Source of the DNA: Acidobacteriota bacterium
GTDB lineage: Bacteria > Acidobacteriota > Terriglobia > Acidiferrales > UBA7541
DNA length: 64,000 nucleotides
Reading direction: 5' to 3'
Assembly (NCBI GenBank): GCA_003223245.1
Contig: QHYI01000138.1
Location: 62,001-126,000 of the forward strand
Below the pieces are notes generated by a model. It saw only the letters and a program-made list of their open reading frames with translations, was not told the origin of the DNA and did not search any database. The translations under genes were made by a program, and so were the position numbers. Positions 46,739 to 57,193 of the stretch are shown piece after piece; the first letter of the stretch is position 1; every line of letters begins with the position of its first letter.

Positions 46739-46866
46739 ATATGGGTTAAAGTCAAGCCCAGGAGAAACATACCTCGGGAGCGCGCCTTCAGGAGGGCCGT
46801 GCGAGAAGAAAAACACTACCCGGCATTTACCCAGGGTAGTTGGAGATGAACGCGGTTTGTACGGGC

Positions 46867-47583
46867 CTATTCTTTCAGAGAAGCGGCGTCTGAAAGGTTC
46901 TTCGGTGACTTTTTGTTGAGCAGCGCGACCAACTCTTGCCCGGACGGCGGCACGGCCACCGCACCTTTGAGGATGATATCTGCTGCCGAGACTCTTTTGC
47001 CGTAAAGGCTTTCGATCGCGCCGTCGTCCGGGCGGAGCGTCGAACCTTCCAGGGAAACGCCGGCAAACAGGCCGCGAGAGCGCGAATACGTCAACATTTC
47101 CGCGCGCAAGGTAACATCGCTGGCGGCGGCGGCATCGCGTCCCTTTGGTCCCGCAGCGGCGGCCGCGTCGGCCCCCAACTTCACCTTGCTTTTCAGAAGG
47201 GCTTTGGCACCGCGCGGATTCATCACAAGAATCACGAAGTCGGTGGCCTGCCCGCCGAGTTGCAAACCGAAACCGCCGCCTTCCAGGCGCATCATGGCGG
47301 GAGCGCTCCAGGGACCGGTAAAGTGTTCCCCCGTACGGCAGGTCATGGCGCCCTTGCCGTAGCTTCCACTAAAACCGACTGCCAGCTTAAGCACCGACGG
47401 AATCACGATCACGCACTCGGCTTTGTCCAGCAGGTCCGATGGGACGTCATCCGGCATGTCCAAAATTTCCTTTAAAACCGATCCGCAATTGTCCAGGCGT
47501 TCTGCTTCTTTTGATTCTTTTGCGGTGAGGGGTAAAGCGACCAGGGAAAACGCCATCAGGAAAGAAAGCATTCGCTTTAACAC
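46867..47583 (-). CDS. SYLF/YSC84-domain lipid-binding exported protein
   Basis: 238 residues with a signal peptide (MLKRMLSFLMAFSLVALPLTA). SYLF features: IPSVLKLAVGFSGSYGKGAM, WSAPAMMRLEGGGFGLQLGGQ, TDFVILVMN and the C-terminal SRSRGLFAGVSLEGSTLRPD. Eukaryotic relatives bind phosphoinositides; bacterial ones are envelope proteins of unknown role. Stands alone, divergent from the penicillin-binding protein gene. Confidence 0.9.
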   Translation of the reverse strand: MLKRMLSFLMAFSLVALPLTAKESKEAERLDNCGSVLKEILDMPDDVPSDLLDKAECVIVIPSVLKLAVGFSGSYGKGAMTCRTGEHFTGPWSAPAMMRLEGGGFGLQLGGQATDFVILVMNPRGAKALLKSKVKLGADAAAAAGPKGRDAAAASDVTLRAEMLTYSRSRGLFAGVSLEGSTLRPDDGAIESLYGKRVSAADIILKGAVAVPPSGQELVALLNKKSPKNLSDAASLKE

Positions 47584-47759
47584 GATTCACCTCGTTGTAG
47601 TTTTCTGGGCACGAGCATCATAGAGCGCATCTAGAGTTCGTGCAACCTTGGAAAATAACAGGGTTGAGGGAGGGCATAACTTGTAACTAGGACGCCGCGC
47701 GCGCCGAAGGAGTTGCCTTTTCGACTATAATTTCCGCAGAACGGGATGCGGCAGAAAAA

Positions 47760-49382
47760 ATGAACAAGACCAGAGTAATCCAGCGATGGGGGACGGCAAT
47801 TCTTGCGGCAACTGCTTGTGCTTGCGTCAGCCGGGCGCAGAAAGCAGAAGTTCCGCGCAAAACCAAGACAACGCGCAGTCAAGCATGTTGTGGCTTGCAA
47901 AGGCAGAAAGCTCTCACAAAAAAACAGGCTGCCAAATTTGAGTCGCGCGCGGAGGCTCTGCTCGGAACCGGTCCCACCGGCAAGGGCGAGTGGGGACTGC
48001 TGATTGCGGACGCGGCGACCGGCGAGACGCTCTACCAGCAGAACGCGGACCGCTACTTTGTGCCCGCCTCGAACATGAAGCTTTTCACCACCGCGCTGGC
48101 ACTGGCGAAACTTGGGTCGGACTACCGCTTTCACACTACGCTAGAAACGGAGGGAAAGATCTCGAATGGCATCTTGACGGGAGATTTAACGCTCGTGGGG
48201 CGCGGCGATCCGAACCTTTCCAATCGCAAATTTCCTTACGAGCTAAAGGAGGAATTTGACGGGTCGCCCGAGAAAGTGCTGGCCGAGTTGGCAGACGGAG
48301 TGGTCGCGAAAGGCGTCAAGGAAATTTCCGGGGACGTAATTGGCGATGACAGTTATTTCCCGCGCGAGCGTTATCCGAGCGGCTGGGAAATTGACGACAT
48401 GGTATGGGAATACGGTGCGGCAATTTCCTCGATCGTTGTAGACGACAATACCGTGATGCTGACGCTCACTCCCGGCGACCGGCCGGGCGGCCCGGTGCAA
48501 AGCGCTGAGAGTCCCGCGACCCCCGACTTTCATGTGGAAAATGACGTCACTACGTCGGCCCCGGACGTGAAATCCGATTTGACGCTGACCCGCGAGCCGG
48601 GAGCGAGCCTCGTCAGGGTGAAAGGCACAATGCCGGCAGGCAGCGCGCCGAGGAAGCTGGTCCTGGCAGTGGAAGAGCCTGCAGAGCATGCTGCCACGGT
48701 GTTGAGGCGCTTGCTCGAAGACCGTGGCGTGCGAGTGGATGGCGTCGCGCGGACCCGTCACGAAGCTTCGAAGACCCAGGAAGATCCCGTGGTTTTGGCG
48801 GAACACGTTTCGGTGCCTTTGGGCCAAGCCGTCAAACTGATCAACAAAATCAGCCAAAACCTGCATACGGAAATGCTGCTCCGAACCGTAGCGCGCCAAA
48901 ACGGCGTCTGGGCCACTCCGGATGACTTAATGAAAGTGCCTCAGGATTTTTATGCCTCGGCGGGAATCGACCCGGACGACGTGATTCAATCAGATGCTTC
49001 AGGCTTGTCGCGGCACGATCTGGTGACGCCGCGAGCCATCGTCGCGCTGCTGACGTTTGCTCAGAGTCAACCCTGGTTTGCGACTTATTACGACTCGCTT
49101 CCGGTTGCCGGCGTGGACGGTACGCTCGAAGACAGAATGAAAAACACGCCGGCGGCCGGCCACATTCACGCGAAGACGGGTTCGGTCGAGCATGTCCGCA
49201 CCCTTTCCGGTTTTGCCGAGACTCCGGGCGGGCGCCGATTGCTCTTTTCCTTCCTGAGCAACAATCAGGCAGGGAAAAATCATGAAGCTGCGGATGCACT
49301 CACGGGGTTGTGCGTGGCCATGCTGGAAGAATTCAACACGCCACCGCCGAAGCCTGCTGCGGGACGCAAGCGCGCACATTGA
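47760..49382 (+). CDS. dacB: PBP4-type D-Ala-D-Ala carboxypeptidase/endopeptidase
   Basis: 540 residues, exported. The three serine penicillin-recognition motifs are present: SNMK near residue 100 (VPASNMKLFTT), SQN near 363 (INKISQNLHTEML) and KTG near 470 (IHAKTGSVEH). The insertion between the first two motifs is long, as in class C low-mass PBPs. It trims peptide cross-bridges in the periplasm. The segment after the signal peptide (QKAEVPRKTKTTRSQACC) is basic and unusual. Followed 16 bases later by the LOG-like remnant. Confidence 0.9.
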   Translation: MNKTRVIQRWGTAILAATACACVSRAQKAEVPRKTKTTRSQACCGLQRQKALTKKQAAKFESRAEALLGTGPTGKGEWGLLIADAATGETLYQQNADRYFVPASNMKLFTTALALAKLGSDYRFHTTLETEGKISNGILTGDLTLVGRGDPNLSNRKFPYELKEEFDGSPEKVLAELADGVVAKGVKEISGDVIGDDSYFPRERYPSGWEIDDMVWEYGAAISSIVVDDNTVMLTLTPGDRPGGPVQSAESPATPDFHVENDVTTSAPDVKSDLTLTREPGASLVRVKGTMPAGSAPRKLVLAVEEPAEHAATVLRRLLEDRGVRVDGVARTRHEASKTQEDPVVLAEHVSVPLGQAVKLINKISQNLHTEMLLRTVARQNGVWATPDDLMKVPQDFYASAGIDPDDVIQSDASGLSRHDLVTPRAIVALLTFAQSQPWFATYYDSLPVAGVDGTLEDRMKNTPAAGHIHAKTGSVEHVRTLSGFAETPGGRRLLFSFLSNNQAGKNHEAADALTGLCVAMLEEFNTPPPKPAAGRKRAH

Positions 49383-49398
49383 GACCGGGAAACATGAC

Positions 49399-49886
49399 GT
49401 GTCCGAAATCATAATCACCGTGTTTGGAAGCTCGCGGCCACGCGAAGGCAGCTCGGGCTATGAGGAAGCGCGCGTGCTTGGGCGCGCTTTGACGAAACAT
49501 GGTTTTGCCGTTTGCAGCGGCGGTTACGGCGGTGTCATGGAAGCAGTCTCGCGCGGAGCGAAAGAAGCCGGTGGGAAGACTTACGGCGTGACCGCTGAAT
49601 TCTTCAAATCCGCAAAGTTGAACCGGTGGATTGACATTGAAGTGCGCAAGCAAACTTGGGAAGAGAGGCTGTTCGAGTTGATCCGCTTGGGGCACGGCTA
49701 CGTGGCGTGCAAAGGCGGCACGGGAACGCTGGTCGAACTGGCGGTGGTTTGGGAAATGTTGAACAAGTCGGTGATGCCGGGGAAACCGTTCGCCGTGCTC
49801 GGGAATTTCTGGGAGCCCGACGCCTGGTGTACGTTGCGGGATCGCCGGGAGATGCAGCACAGCACCTCCACAATAATCTGAAATAG
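49399..49886 (+). pseudogene. LOG-like (TIGR00725-type) nucleotide-binding protein, C-terminus frameshifted
   Basis: Starts at GTG 49399. Rossmann-type protein with VFGSSRP, GGYGGVMEAVSRGAKEAGG and GTGTLVELAVVWEM, the PGGxGT-like motif of lysine-decarboxylase-like/LOG proteins (phosphoribohydrolase fold). After GNFWEP the frame goes astray and stops at 49881, while a second frame carries a convincing end (LVYVAGSPGDAAQHLHNNL) to TAG 49884-49886. About 25 residues normally between these points are missing, so a small deletion near 49820 is inferred. It lies 10 bases upstream of mutS2. Confidence 0.7.
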
Positions 49887-49896
49887 AAAAACCCAG

Positions 49897-52317
49897 ATGG
49901 CACGCACGGCGCAAGAAGTTCTGGAGTTCGACAAGCTGCGGGAGTTGCTGCGGCTGCGTACGACCTGTGCGCCCGGACGTCGCCTAGTGGATGCGCTTGA
50001 ACCGGTAACGAATCGCACGGCGCTCGAGTCTGCTTTCGCCCTAATTCGCGAAGCGCGAGAGTGGCTTCGCGCCGGGCACGAACTCGGCTTTGGCGCATTG
50101 GCTGACCCGCAAAGCTGGCTCGACCGAATCGAAGGCCCGGGCGCTGTCTTAGAGCCAGGCGAATTGCTCGATGCCGCGTCTCTGTTAGAAACCTCGAGCT
50201 GGCTGCGGCAGCAATTTCGCGAAGAAGCGGCAAGATTTCCGTTGCTGGCCGCCCGCGCGGCCTCTATAAGCGATTTTCGTGAAGTGCACGCGGCGATTCG
50301 CCGCTGCCTGCTGCCGAACGGCGAGATCAGTGATGACGCGTCGACAGCGCTAGGGCGGATCCGCACGAGCATCACCCAGACGCGCGAGGCCATCCAGAAA
50401 ACGCTCAAACAAATTTTGCGCGCGCGCAATGCGGAAGCCGGAGAAGATTACGTCACGTTGCGCAACGAACGGTTCGTGATCCCTGTGCGCGCGGAAAACC
50501 GCCGCAGTGTGCAGGGCGTGGCGCACGGCGCGAGCGCGACCGGGCAAACCGTTTTCATGGAGCCGTTTGAAACGGTCGAAGCGAACAATCAACTGGTTCA
50601 GCTGGCGGAGGAGGAAGCCGCGGAGATCGCGCGCATTTTGCGTGAACTCACCGAGAAGCTGCAAGCGATTCGCGGGCCGCTCGAGGCCGCAGCCGCGGCG
50701 ATTGCCGAATTGGACAGTGTCTTTGCGCGGGCGCGTTTTGCACGCGACTTTGAGGCGGCCACACCGGAATTTTCCTCGGGCGAAGAATTGCGGTTGGACA
50801 GCGCGCGCCATCCGGTGTTGGAAGACAAACTCAAAAGAGAAAATCGCGCCATCGTTCCGGTGAGCCTTTCGCTCGGTGGAGAACAACGAGTGCTGGTGAT
50901 CAGTGGTCCGAACACCGGCGGCAAAACGGTGGCGCTGAAGACCGTCGGCATGGCGGCGCTCGCGGCGCAAGCGGGAATTCCTGTTGCGGCGCAGCGCGCG
51001 GTCCTGCCGGTTTTCGATCGCGTTCTTGTGGACATCGGCGACGAACAATCGATTGCGGCGGACCTTTCCACGTTTTCCGCGCACATGTTGAACCTGAAGA
51101 GCATGCTCGAAGCCGCCACGCCACGATCGCTTGTGCTCGTGGACGAAATGGGCACTGGCACGGCTCCCGAGGAAGGCGCGGCTCTGGCGGTGGCGCTCCT
51201 GGACGAGTTTCGCGCCCGAGATTGCTTTTTGCTGGCGACCACGCATCACGACCGGTTGAAAACCTACGCCGCGACAGCGCCGGGTGTGGTGAACGCCGCC
51301 GTCGAATTCGACGACGTGAATCTCCGCCCCACGTATCGTTTGATGGTCGGCGTGCCGGGCGGGTCGAGCGGGATTGCCATCGCGCAGCGGCTGGGACTTG
51401 CCAAAGACATCATCGAGCGCGCGCGCGGACTTCTGGCGCCGGAGTCGCGCGAAGCGGCGGACCTTATCGCTTATTTGCACCGCAGCCGCGATGAACTGGA
51501 CCGTCTGCAACAGCAAATGACTGCAGAGCGGCGTGCGCTCGAGGAAGAACGCAAGAAGTTGCGTACGGAATGGGTGGAGCGCCAGCAGAAACGGATCAAG
51601 GAGCTGGAAGCGCAATTTGCGGACATGCAGAAACGCTTCGACGAAAACGTCGCCCGCGTGGTCGAGGCGGTAAAGGAACGCGAGCTTCGCGCGCAACTCG
51701 AGAAAAGCTCGCGTCGCAAGATGCAGGACGTTCGCAGCGTGGCACGCGAAGAGCTAAATGCCGCCCTGGTCGAGACCATTTCGGACTCGCAGGCAGATCT
51801 AGGCGCGCATTCCGCCTCTTTGCAAGCTGTAAGCGGGGAGCGTTTGCAAGCGGGGGCGAAGGTTCGCGTGCGCGGATTCAACAAGCCGGTGATTTTTCGC
51901 CGCCTCGACGGTTCTTCCGCGGAAATCGAAGCCGGGCCGCTGCGCATGAAGGTAGCGTTGGACGAAATCACCAGCATCGAAAGTTCGAGCACCGAGGCGG
52001 TTGGCAAAACGGCTGCAGGGGCGCCGCGCACCTCCGGCGTCACGGTGCATTCGCAATCCCGCGAATCGCTCGCCGCAGACGAAATCAACGTGATTGGCAT
52101 GACCGTGGAAGAGGCGACCGATCGCCTGGACAAATTCCTGGATGACGCAGCTCTTGAACACAAACCGCGCGTGCGCATTATTCACGGCCACGGCACGGGC
52201 GCTCTTCGAAGGGGAATTGGTGAGTTCTTGGATGCCCATCCGCTTGTGGAAAAGCATGGCTTTGCCTCCGAAGAGCACGGGGGGAAAGCCATCACCGTTG
52301 TAGAATTGCGGGCGTAA
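49897..52317 (+). CDS. mutS2: MutS2 endonuclease
   Basis: 806 residues. MutS core and lever domains, ATPase with Walker A SGPNTGGKTVALKT (about 336) and Walker B LVLVDEMGTGTAPEEG, a long coiled coil, a KOW-like piece and a C-terminal Smr nuclease domain (from about 727: INVIGMTVEEATDRL, HGHGTGALRRGI). It lacks the mismatch-recognition domain, so it acts in recombination suppression or ribosome rescue, not mismatch repair. Three bases before dnaG, so translationally coupled. Confidence 0.95.
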   Translation: MARTAQEVLEFDKLRELLRLRTTCAPGRRLVDALEPVTNRTALESAFALIREAREWLRAGHELGFGALADPQSWLDRIEGPGAVLEPGELLDAASLLETSSWLRQQFREEAARFPLLAARAASISDFREVHAAIRRCLLPNGEISDDASTALGRIRTSITQTREAIQKTLKQILRARNAEAGEDYVTLRNERFVIPVRAENRRSVQGVAHGASATGQTVFMEPFETVEANNQLVQLAEEEAAEIARILRELTEKLQAIRGPLEAAAAAIAELDSVFARARFARDFEAATPEFSSGEELRLDSARHPVLEDKLKRENRAIVPVSLSLGGEQRVLVISGPNTGGKTVALKTVGMAALAAQAGIPVAAQRAVLPVFDRVLVDIGDEQSIAADLSTFSAHMLNLKSMLEAATPRSLVLVDEMGTGTAPEEGAALAVALLDEFRARDCFLLATTHHDRLKTYAATAPGVVNAAVEFDDVNLRPTYRLMVGVPGGSSGIAIAQRLGLAKDIIERARGLLAPESREAADLIAYLHRSRDELDRLQQQMTAERRALEEERKKLRTEWVERQQKRIKELEAQFADMQKRFDENVARVVEAVKERELRAQLEKSSRRKMQDVRSVAREELNAALVETISDSQADLGAHSASLQAVSGERLQAGAKVRVRGFNKPVIFRRLDGSSAEIEAGPLRMKVALDEITSIESSSTEAVGKTAAGAPRTSGVTVHSQSRESLAADEINVIGMTVEEATDRLDKFLDDAALEHKPRVRIIHGHGTGALRRGIGEFLDAHPLVEKHGFASEEHGGKAITVVELRA

Positions 52318-52320
52318 GAA

Positions 52321-54084
52321 ATGGCAGAAGCGGGATCTGTTGCCGAGCGAGTAAAACAGCAAGCCGACATTGTTCGGGTTGTTGGCGAATACGTGCGACT
52401 AAAAAAAGCCGGCAAAGATTTCAGCGGTCTCTGCCCATTTCATCAGGAAAAAACTCCCTCCTTTACAGTCTCTCCGATCAAACAAATCTTCTACTGCTTC
52501 GGGTGCGGCAAAGGCGGCGATGTATTCAATTTCGTCATGGAGATGGAGCGCTGTGAGTTTCCGGACGCATTGCGTATTGTCGCCGAGAAATGCGGGATTT
52601 CCATTCCACGCCCGAAGGAACGATCCGCCGAAGAGCGCAAAGAAAGTCAGCAGCGTGCCACGCTCGTGGAAATGCATCGCGAGGCGCAGACGTTCTTCGT
52701 CAAACAACTGGAAGGAACGCTGGAAGGCAAGGCGGCGCGCGCCTATCTCGAAGACCGCGGCCTGGACAAAGATGCCATCTCACGCTTTGGCATTGGCCAC
52801 GCGCCGAGCGGCGGCGACGTGCTGCTGCGTCACCTGAAATCCAAATATCCGGAAAAGCTGCTGGTGGAATCAGGTCTCTTTTCGCGCGATCAGGGCGGCA
52901 AGCTCTTTGACCGCTTTCGCCGCCGCATCACGTTTCCCATTGCCAACGAGTCCGGGAAAATCGTGGCCTTCGGCTGCCGCGCTCTCGGTGACGACCAACC
53001 GAAGTATCTGAATTCTCCCGAATCGCCCATCTACTCGAAAAGCAACGTCCTGTATCACCTCGACCGCGCCAAAGAGGGCATTCGTAAGCAGGACTTCGCG
53101 ATTCTCGTCGAGGGCTACATGGACGCCATTGCCGTGGCCCGCGCGGGAATCAGCAACGTGGTGGCCAGCTGCGGAACAAGTCTCGCCGAGCAGCAAATCA
53201 AACTGCTCAGCCGCTTCACCAAGCGCGTCGTCGTGAATTACGACCCTGATGCCGCCGGACAATCGGCCACCGAGCGCTCGTTGGCCCTTCTGCTGGAGCA
53301 GGATTTTGAAGTGCGAGTGCTCGCGCTTCCACCCGTCGGTGACAAGAAAGCCGACCCCGATCTCTACATCCGCGAAAAGGGCGCAGTGGAATATCAAAAA
53401 CGACTCCAGGAAGCGCCGTCCTATGTCGACTATCTGATCTCGCGTGCTCGCCACATGGATTTGAGCACCGGCGAAGCCAAGAGCCGCGCGGTAAATTTTC
53501 TGTTGCCGTACGTGCAGAAAATCCCGAACCGCATTTTGCGTTCGGAGTGGGCCACGCGAATCGCGCAGCAGCTTCGTCTGGAGGAGCCCGTCTTGCGCGC
53601 GGCCTTGAGCAAAGCGGCCTCCGAACGCCGCAGCGAACTGAAACTGCAGCCCGAGCTTGTACCCAGAACCGCCAAGCACGTGGAACGGCGCTTGATTCGT
53701 ATGCTTGCCGAAGCGGAAGGCGTCCGTCAGGAGCTCGCCCGGCGCCTCCAAAACGCGCGGCTGTACCATGGGCTCGAGACCGAAAAGATTTTCGCGGCGC
53801 TGGTTGTCGCCAGCCTGTCCGGCCAGCCGGTGCAAGCCACGGAAGTAGCGGCGGTGCTGGAAGAGCGCGACCGCCGGCTGCTCTTTGAGATTCTCTTCGA
53901 GGAGGCCAGCGAGCCCACCTGGGAAGAGGCCCTGAGCTGCATTGAAGCGCTGCAGCAGCGCCAAGCCGAACAAGAACTGGCCGAAGTGCAGCGCAGCATT
54001 GAGGCCAACCCCTCTGGCCCCGATTTGCGTGATTTGCTCACCCGCAAGCAGGAACTCATGCGCCGCCTCGCGGCCGCCCGGTAG
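52321..54084 (+). CDS. dnaG: DNA primase
   Basis: 587 residues. N-terminal CHC2 zinc finger (CPFHQEKTPSF ... YCFGCGKGGDVF), the catalytic RNA-polymerase domain, and the TOPRIM fold with ILVEGYMDAIAVARAG and the metal-binding VNYDPDAAG. The C-terminal helicase-binding part is present. It primes lagging-strand synthesis. Starts 3 bases after the mutS2 stop. The next gene is rpoD, giving the dnaG-rpoD pairing common in bacteria; rpsU is not present. Confidence 0.97.
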   Translation: MAEAGSVAERVKQQADIVRVVGEYVRLKKAGKDFSGLCPFHQEKTPSFTVSPIKQIFYCFGCGKGGDVFNFVMEMERCEFPDALRIVAEKCGISIPRPKERSAEERKESQQRATLVEMHREAQTFFVKQLEGTLEGKAARAYLEDRGLDKDAISRFGIGHAPSGGDVLLRHLKSKYPEKLLVESGLFSRDQGGKLFDRFRRRITFPIANESGKIVAFGCRALGDDQPKYLNSPESPIYSKSNVLYHLDRAKEGIRKQDFAILVEGYMDAIAVARAGISNVVASCGTSLAEQQIKLLSRFTKRVVVNYDPDAAGQSATERSLALLLEQDFEVRVLALPPVGDKKADPDLYIREKGAVEYQKRLQEAPSYVDYLISRARHMDLSTGEAKSRAVNFLLPYVQKIPNRILRSEWATRIAQQLRLEEPVLRAALSKAASERRSELKLQPELVPRTAKHVERRLIRMLAEAEGVRQELARRLQNARLYHGLETEKIFAALVVASLSGQPVQATEVAAVLEERDRRLLFEILFEEASEPTWEEALSCIEALQQRQAEQELAEVQRSIEANPSGPDLRDLLTRKQELMRRLAAAR

Positions 54085-54290
54085 CAAGGACTATTGCGTG
54101 CTTTTCCCCCGCCAGCCCCGCAGGGGTGATTCTTCTCTTCCGACAAGTCACCAGTCACGAATCGCAAGTCGCGATTATCGACAATTACCGACTGCTCAAC
54201 GCTTTCACCCCACTCGGGCTTTCTTTATTTTCTTGCACTTACGAACCGGCCACTGCGGCATTCTTCCACCTATTTCCACGAATAATGTGA

Positions 54291-54320
54291 TTGACGGGAG
54301 GCCAGTTAAGCCTGTAACTT
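54291..54320 (+). promoter_or_regulatory. Weak promoter candidate in the dnaG-rpoD gap
   Basis: TTGACG (54291-54296), 18 bp, TAACTT (54315-54320). The 530-base gap between dnaG and rpoD holds no protein-like frame; a separate rpoD promoter here is plausible. I see no RNA motif in the GC-rich part (54370-54440). Confidence 0.35.
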
Positions 54321-54616
54321 AATAGGGTTTCGAGAGTAACGGTGCTGTCGTTAAATGCATCTATATTAATGTACTTAGCGGCAGGGGCTGGGCCCCATCT
54401 GCGGGATAAGGGCGACCCGACGGGGCCGGCAGTGAATGGGCGCGTTACGGCACAGAAGGGTTCAAGCAAAAAAGCGAGCGATCTTGTGGGGATTTCCCGT
54501 GGCTAGCGGTACTGCGCGAGCCTGTCTGCTTCTCTGCCATTAAGTAGTAAGTAGCGGGGAGATTGCGGCGCGCTGCATATGGTTCAGCGCTCGCGGTGCG
54601 ATATTGGGAGGAATGT

Positions 54617-56350
54617 GTGGCAGCAGTAGGCCTTGAAGAAAAATATGATGCGGTACGCCAACTCATTGCCATTGGCAAAGAGCGCGGGTACCTGCTCTAC
54701 GACGAAGTGAACGATTCGCTCCCGGCGGAAGTCCATTCTTCGGAAGAAATCGACGATCTCCTCACCACGTTCGAGCGCAACGGCATTGAGATTTACGAAG
54801 ATCAGGCGTCGGCGAAGGCGGCGCGCGCCGTGGAAGTGTCCGGCGAGGGCGACCATGAAGGTGTTTCCAAGGAGGACTTGCACGAAGGCGAAAGCGACCT
54901 GGACTTGACGCCTGGTTCGCTCGAGAAAACCAACGATCCCGTGCGCATGTATCTGCGCGAAATGGGCACTGTTCCGCTGCTCACGCGCGAAGGCGAAGTC
55001 ACGATCGCCAAGCGCATCGAGCGCGGGCAGCTGGTAGTGATGCGCTCGATCACGCGCTCTCCGATCGTCATCAAGGAACTGATTGCCGTTGGCGATGATT
55101 TGCGCAAGGGCGTGCGCTCGATCAAGGAAATCGTTCAATTCGACGACGAAGAGCTCACCGAAGAAAAAATCGCCAATAAGACCAAGCAGACGCTGAAGTC
55201 CATCGACAAGATTGCCAAGCTTTACGATCTGGCGCTGAAGCAGGCGGCGAAGCTGGAGAAAACCCCGAAGGGCAAGAAGCGGCCTTACATTCGCGCCCAG
55301 TGGGCCGTGGCGCGCACGCGCGTAGAGATTTCGCTGGCTATCCGCGACATCGATTTCAATCCCTTCGAAAAGAAGCGCCTGGTCGACAAAATGCGTGGAA
55401 CCGTCGAGCGATTGCAGTCGCTCGAGCGCGAGGCAGGCCGCTTGGAGCGCCGCGCGGACGTGGCCAAGGGCGAAGTCGCTGCGGAGGCGCGCAAAGAATT
55501 GCGCACGCGCCGCACGGAATTGAAGGACATTGAAGAGGCTAGCGAAGTTGGCCTTACGGAATTGAAGCGCACGCTGACGCTGATTCACCGCGGCGAAGCG
55601 GAAGCCGAGCAGGCCAAAAAGGAATTGATTGAAGCGAACCTCCGCTTGGTGGTTTCCATCGCCAAGAAATACACCAATCGCGGCTTGCAGTTCCTCGATT
55701 TGATTCAGGAAGGCAACATCGGCTTGATGAAAGCGGTGGACAAGTTTGAGTGGCGCCGCGGCTACAAGTTCTCCACGTACGCCACGTGGTGGATCCGCCA
55801 GGCGATCACGCGCGCCATCGCCGACCAGGCGCGCACCATCCGTATCCCGGTGCACATGATCGAAACCATTAACAAGCTCGTGCGCACCAGCCGCCAGCTC
55901 GTGCAGGAACTCGGCCGCGAACCGACCAGCGAAGAAATCGCCAAGCGCATGGACATTCCCGTGTCCAAAGTGCGCAAGATTTTGAAGATCGCGCAGGAGC
56001 CGATTTCGCTCGAAACGCCCATCGGCGAGGAGGAAGATTCACATCTTGGCGACTTCATCGAAGACAAGGCGGTTGTGTCGCCCTCCGATGCGGTCATCAA
56101 TTTGAATTTGAAGGAGCAGACTTCTTCGGTGCTGAAGACGTTGACGCCGCGCGAAGAAAAAGTCATCAAGATGCGGTTTGGTTTGGACGACGGCAGCGAG
56201 CACACGCTGGAAGAAGTCGGCCAGTCGTTCGCGGTTACGCGCGAACGCATCCGCCAGATTGAAGCCAAGGCGCTGCGCAAGCTGCGCCACCCTTCGCGCT
56301 CGCGCAAGCTCCGCGCCTTCCTAGAAGGCCCTTCGCGGGACTACCTGTAG
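54617..56350 (+). CDS. rpoD: Primary sigma factor (sigma-70)
   Basis: 577 residues from GTG 54617, with GGGAGGA 4 bases upstream; a TTG at 54563 would add 18 residues without a site. Region 1.2 is [20 protein letters not shown]. Region 2 is [36 protein letters not shown] and [10 protein letters not shown]. Region 4 is [17 protein letters not shown] and [19 protein letters not shown] long Lys/Arg-rich insertion before region 2 is usual for group 1 factors. It directs RNA polymerase to housekeeping promoters. Confidence 0.97.
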   Translation: MAAVGLEEKYDAVRQLIAIGKERGYLLYDEVNDSLPAEVHSSEEIDDLLTTFERNGIEIYEDQASAKAARAVEVSGEGDHEGVSKEDLHEGESDLDLTPGSLEKTNDPVRMYLREMGTVPLLTREGEVTIAKRIERGQLVVMRSITRSPIVIKELIAVGDDLRKGVRSIKEIVQFDDEELTEEKIANKTKQTLKSIDKIAKLYDLALKQAAKLEKTPKGKKRPYIRAQWAVARTRVEISLAIRDIDFNPFEKKRLVDKMRGTVERLQSLEREAGRLERRADVAKGEVAAEARKELRTRRTELKDIEEASEVGLTELKRTLTLIHRGEAEAEQAKKELIEANLRLVVSIAKKYTNRGLQFLDLIQEGNIGLMKAVDKFEWRRGYKFSTYATWWIRQAITRAIADQARTIRIPVHMIETINKLVRTSRQLVQELGREPTSEEIAKRMDIPVSKVRKILKIAQEPISLETPIGEEEDSHLGDFIEDKAVVSPSDAVINLNLKEQTSSVLKTLTPREEKVIKMRFGLDDGSEHTLEEVGQSFAVTRERIRQIEAKALRKLRHPSRSRKLRAFLEGPSRDYL

Positions 56351-56535
56351 AGAAAAACGGAAATTCGAAGATCGCAATTGGAAAAGCGAAGCGCCCGAGA
56401 CTCCTCGGAGTGTTTTTATTTGGACTTAAATTCTTTGCCAGGGCCTACGGCTTTTAAGTCTTCCTGGAGGATCTTCCACATTCCGTCAATCGCATGGACT
56501 CTCACCGGTTAAGCGATGGTTTCCCGAAACGCCCG

Positions 56536-57054
56536 TCAACTCCGGTGTGTCGTGTCCGGCGGGCGGAGGAATTTTGCCAGCATTCGGATGGTCCACAGGA
56601 AGACGAACAACAGGAAACCCACAAAACTGTACCAAAAGCGCGCCGGGCTTGGCGGATTCTTGGGACGCAGATTGATCTGTATGGCGTAGTCGAAAACGAG
56701 GAAATTAAAGAGAAAAAGCGCGCAGGCGAACCACGCACAATAGTTTGTCAAAAACGCCATCGTCTCCGCCACGCGCTCGGGCGCCAGCCAGTAGTTTTTG
56801 TTTGGCAGATTAATCAGCTTTGGTGGCAGAGCCGAAATAATCTTTGGCATCGCGAATCCAATGCCCGCGACAAAGACACTTACGATCAGCAAAACTTGAA
56901 AGAACGCCTGCTTGGTTTGCCAGCCATTCGGGGTCCCGCGCGCGTCGAAATGGGAAGCCACAACTTCGGGCAACTTAGCATATGCGGACGCAAAGTGGAC
57001 CACTGCATACAGCGCCAGCAGCACAAAAGTCAGTTTGGGCAATCGCGAATCCAA
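56536..57054 (-). CDS. DUF1648/SdpI-like membrane protein
   Basis: 172 residues, about four helices. N-terminal motif VASHFDARGTPNGWQTKQ is the DUF1648 signature found in SdpI-type immunity proteins and related membrane proteins. Further helices: FQVLLIVSVFVAGIGFAMP, CALFLFNFLVFDYAI and FVGFLLFVFLWTIRML. No toxin partner is adjacent, so an immunity role is not supported here. Divergent from the mechanosensitive channel gene. Confidence 0.8.
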   Translation of the reverse strand: MDSRLPKLTFVLLALYAVVHFASAYAKLPEVVASHFDARGTPNGWQTKQAFFQVLLIVSVFVAGIGFAMPKIISALPPKLINLPNKNYWLAPERVAETMAFLTNYCAWFACALFLFNFLVFDYAIQINLRPKNPPSPARFWYSFVGFLLFVFLWTIRMLAKFLRPPDTTHRS

Positions 57055-57193
57055 GAATCCCTCTCTTCAAGCCTACCGCATCGGGCAGCTACCCAAGCGA
57101 TAACCCCAAACCATGAAGCGAGACAATTAAGCTCGCCGCTTCGTTGTGCGTAACCCCTCGCCTCATTAGAATGGAGAACCCAGAGCCCGCATC

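Noticed and set aside
54563-54616. TTG start for rpoD 54 bases upstream
   Set aside because: No ribosome site, and the extra residues do not resemble sigma region 1.1; GTG 54617 has GGGAGGA.
56536-57054. SdpI-like protein as an immunity gene of a toxin system
   Set aside because: No toxin or SdpR-like regulator adjacent; DUF1648 proteins are often free-standing.
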